The notes under the pieces: model-generated
What the model was told of the DNA's origin: nothing
The model's database searches: none
Seen by the model: only the letters and a program-made list of their open reading frames with translations
Shown: one piece after another, positions 6,692 to 8,090 of the stretch
Layout of the letters: each line of letters starts with the position of its first letter
Position numbering within the stretch: the stretch's first letter is position 1
Translations under genes and position numbers: made by a program
DNA from: Opitutaceae bacterium
Lineage (GTDB): Bacteria > Verrucomicrobiota > Verrucomicrobiia > Opitutales > Opitutaceae
Assembly: GCA_005787865.1 (NCBI GenBank)
Contig: SXZN01000163.1
Location: forward strand, 1-8,090
Direction of reading: 5' to 3'
Length of the DNA stretch: 8,090 nucleotides

Positions 6692-8090
6692 TCGCCGACC
6701 AAGCTGCTGGATGGCGCTCGCCATCAGCTTACTGGGCGCACTCAGCAGTTGCAAAAAACTCGCGGAGGCTCAGCCCGCTGCGCCAATTTTGCGTGTTAGC
6801 CAACGCAATGAACCCGCGACGCTCGATCCGCAGCGGGCGACGCTGCCGGACGAATTTTTTATTATCCGCGCCCTCGGCGAAGGCTTACTCACCCCCAGCC
6901 CAGATGATGGCGAACCCCAACCCGCCGTGGCGACGAAGTGGACGATTTCACCGGATGGCCGGACTTACACCTTTACGCTTAATCCCGAAGCGCGTTGGTC
7001 TAACGGCACGCCGATCGTGGCCGCTGATTTTGTCGCCTCGCTTGAACGCGCCCTCACGCCCGCGACCGCGGCGCCGAAAGCAGCCCTCTTCTTTCCGTTA
7101 AAGAATGCGGAAGCCTTCTATGCCGGCCGCGAAAAAGAGTTTTCGGCGGTGGGCGTCCGCGCTTTGCCTGACGGCCAACTGGAGCTCACCCTCACCGAGC
7201 CGCAGGCTGATTTTCTGGCGCTCGTCGCCAGCGGTCCCTGGATTCCCGTCCATCGCTCTCGCCTCAGGCCGCCCCTCGCGGACGGGCCCAACCGCGCCGG
7301 CGGAATTTCGCGGGAAAATTATATCGGTAATGGTCCCTTCACGCTAGCCGCCTGGCGCCCCCACCAGGCAATTGTGGTGGCCCGCAACCCGACCTATCGG
7401 GCGGCGCGCTTGATTCCGTTGGCCGCGATTCATTTCCTTACTTTCGATAGTGGCGACAGTGAAGAACGCGCGTTTCGCGCCGGCCAATTAGACGTTACCA
7501 TGTCGGTGCCGTTTCATAAATTGCCCGCCTATCGAGCAAGTCAGCCGCCAATTTTGCGCTCGGTGCCGCAGCAGGAAACGCGCTACCTGGCGATCAACAC
7601 CACGAAGTCGCCCTTAAATGATCGGCGCGTGCGCCAAGCGCTGGCCCTCGCTTTAAATCGCCGAACGCTCACCGAGAAGGTCCTGCAAGGCGGCCAAGTC
7701 CCCGCTTACTCCTTTATTCCCCCCGGCCTTGGCCAACATACGAGCGGGCTCGGCCTCGCAGAAGATCTTACTGAAGCGCGGCGCCTCTTAACGGCCGCGG
7801 GCTTTCCGCAAGGCCGCGGCTTCCCTCGACTCGAACTCACAACGTGGTATCCCGCCCCCATCCTCGAGGTGATTCAGCAAGTCTGGCGGCGCGAACTCGG
7901 CCTTGAAATCACCCTCGCGCAGCGCGAAGCCCGTACTCATTTGGCCGCCCTCGCCGCCGGAGACTATGACCTCGCGCTGGTAACCGCGATACCTGACTAC
8001 CCGAGTGCCGCGGACTTATTCACCCAACTCACCAGCGACCACCCCGCGAACTATCCGCATTGGCGCAATTCCGAGTACGACCATCTGGTG
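6672..8090 (+). CDS. Second OppA-like substrate-binding lipoprotein, 3' end beyond the window
   Basis: The frame is open from ATG 6672 to the last base (473 codons, no stop). The start lies inside the previous gene with a 20-base overlap in another frame, so translation is probably coupled; I see no Shine-Dalgarno sequence. A signal sequence ends in a good lipobox, LSSC with Cys27. The body is SBP_bac_5: SQRNEPATLDPQ (43-54), ISPDGRTYTFTL (92-103), ARWSNGTPI (107-115), GNGPFTLAAWRPHQ (219-232), VRQALALALNRR (320-331). It is clearly a paralogue of the upstream protein; both share EERAFRAGQL (265-274 here) and long collinear blocks. The ligand aspartate appears kept in PDYPSAADLF (Asp442), but the adjoining tryptophan-rich stretch differs, suggesting another peptide preference. 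By comparison with its neighbour, about 65 residues are missing. Confidence 0.9.
   Translation, partial: MFGWKSNRRPSCWMALAISLLGALSSCKKLAEAQPAAPILRVSQRNEPATLDPQRATLPDEFFIIRALGEGLLTPSPDDGEPQPAVATKWTISPDGRTYTFTLNPEARWSNGTPIVAADFVASLERALTPATAAPKAALFFPLKNAEAFYAGREKEFSAVGVRALPDGQLELTLTEPQADFLALVASGPWIPVHRSRLRPPLADGPNRAGGISRENYIGNGPFTLAAWRPHQAIVVARNPTYRAARLIPLAAIHFLTFDSGDSEERAFRAGQLDVTMSVPFHKLPAYRASQPPILRSVPQQETRYLAINTTKSPLNDRRVRQALALALNRRTLTEKVLQGGQVPAYSFIPPGLGQHTSGLGLAEDLTEARRLLTAAGFPQGRGFPRLELTTWYPAPILEVIQQVWRRELGLEITLAQREARTHLAALAAGDYDLALVTAIPDYPSAADLFTQLTSDHPANYPHWRNSEYDHLV

Noticed and set aside
6676..7347. Plus-strand frames of 141 and 80 codons overlapping the second binding protein
   Set aside because: They are in another frame from the clear SBP_bac_5 coding sequence that starts at 6672 and stays open to the window end; their composition is shadow-like.
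1..8090. CRISPR arrays, tRNA or rRNA genes, insertion sequences, prophage or defence genes
   Set aside because: I saw no spaced direct repeats, transposase or integrase motifs, tRNA-like cloverleaf or defence-protein signatures; nearly all bases are covered by housekeeping genes.

Overview
The window looks like an ordinary, GC-rich chromosomal stretch of a free-living Gram-negative-type bacterium. It holds housekeeping metabolism and peptide uptake, with no sign of phage, insertion sequence, CRISPR, RNA gene or recent transfer. The lipoprotein-type binding proteins point to a diderm cell envelope. The gene mix, the style of the first fragment's C-terminus and the scarcity of Shine-Dalgarno sequences would fit a Verrucomicrobiota (Opitutales-like) genome, but that assignment is an impression and not proven by the sequence.

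Layout. (1) Positions 1-192 are the tail of a plus-strand membrane protein, probably a major-facilitator transporter, closed by a clear intrinsic terminator at 221-245. (2) A minus-strand pair follows. ispE (2197-3087) is read first and ptsI (380-2143) follows after 53 bases; a hairpin abuts the ptsI start codon. Weak candidate terminators for this unit lie at 299-381. (3) A 59-base divergent intergenic region (3088-3146) separates ispE from a plus-strand unit that runs to the window's end. (4) That unit is pyrF (3147-3845), a possible 9-codon leader ORF (3850-3879), ispD (3876-4556), ispF (4569-5057), an OppA-like binding protein (5054-6691) and a second paralogous OppA-like binding protein (6672 to the window end, cut off). 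Gaps are 30 and 12 bases, and the last junctions overlap by 4 and 20 bases. This implies one transcript with translational coupling.

How the genes fit together. IspD, IspE and IspF catalyse three consecutive steps of the methylerythritol phosphate (MEP) route to isoprenoid precursors, so steps 3 to 5 of that pathway lie within 3 kb, split over two divergent units. PyrF makes UMP, the precursor of the CTP that IspD consumes. PtsI is Enzyme I of the phosphoenolpyruvate phosphotransferase system; its partner HPr and any EII proteins are not in the window. The two binding proteins probably deliver oligopeptides to an ABC permease whose genes would lie further downstream.

The most interesting points are the hairpin at the ptsI start, the ATGA-coupled mini-ORF ahead of ispD, the tandem overlapping peptide-binding paralogues tied to an isoprenoid operon, and the pyrimidine-rich starts without Shine-Dalgarno sequences. 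I saw nothing that amounts to a convincing new biological system.
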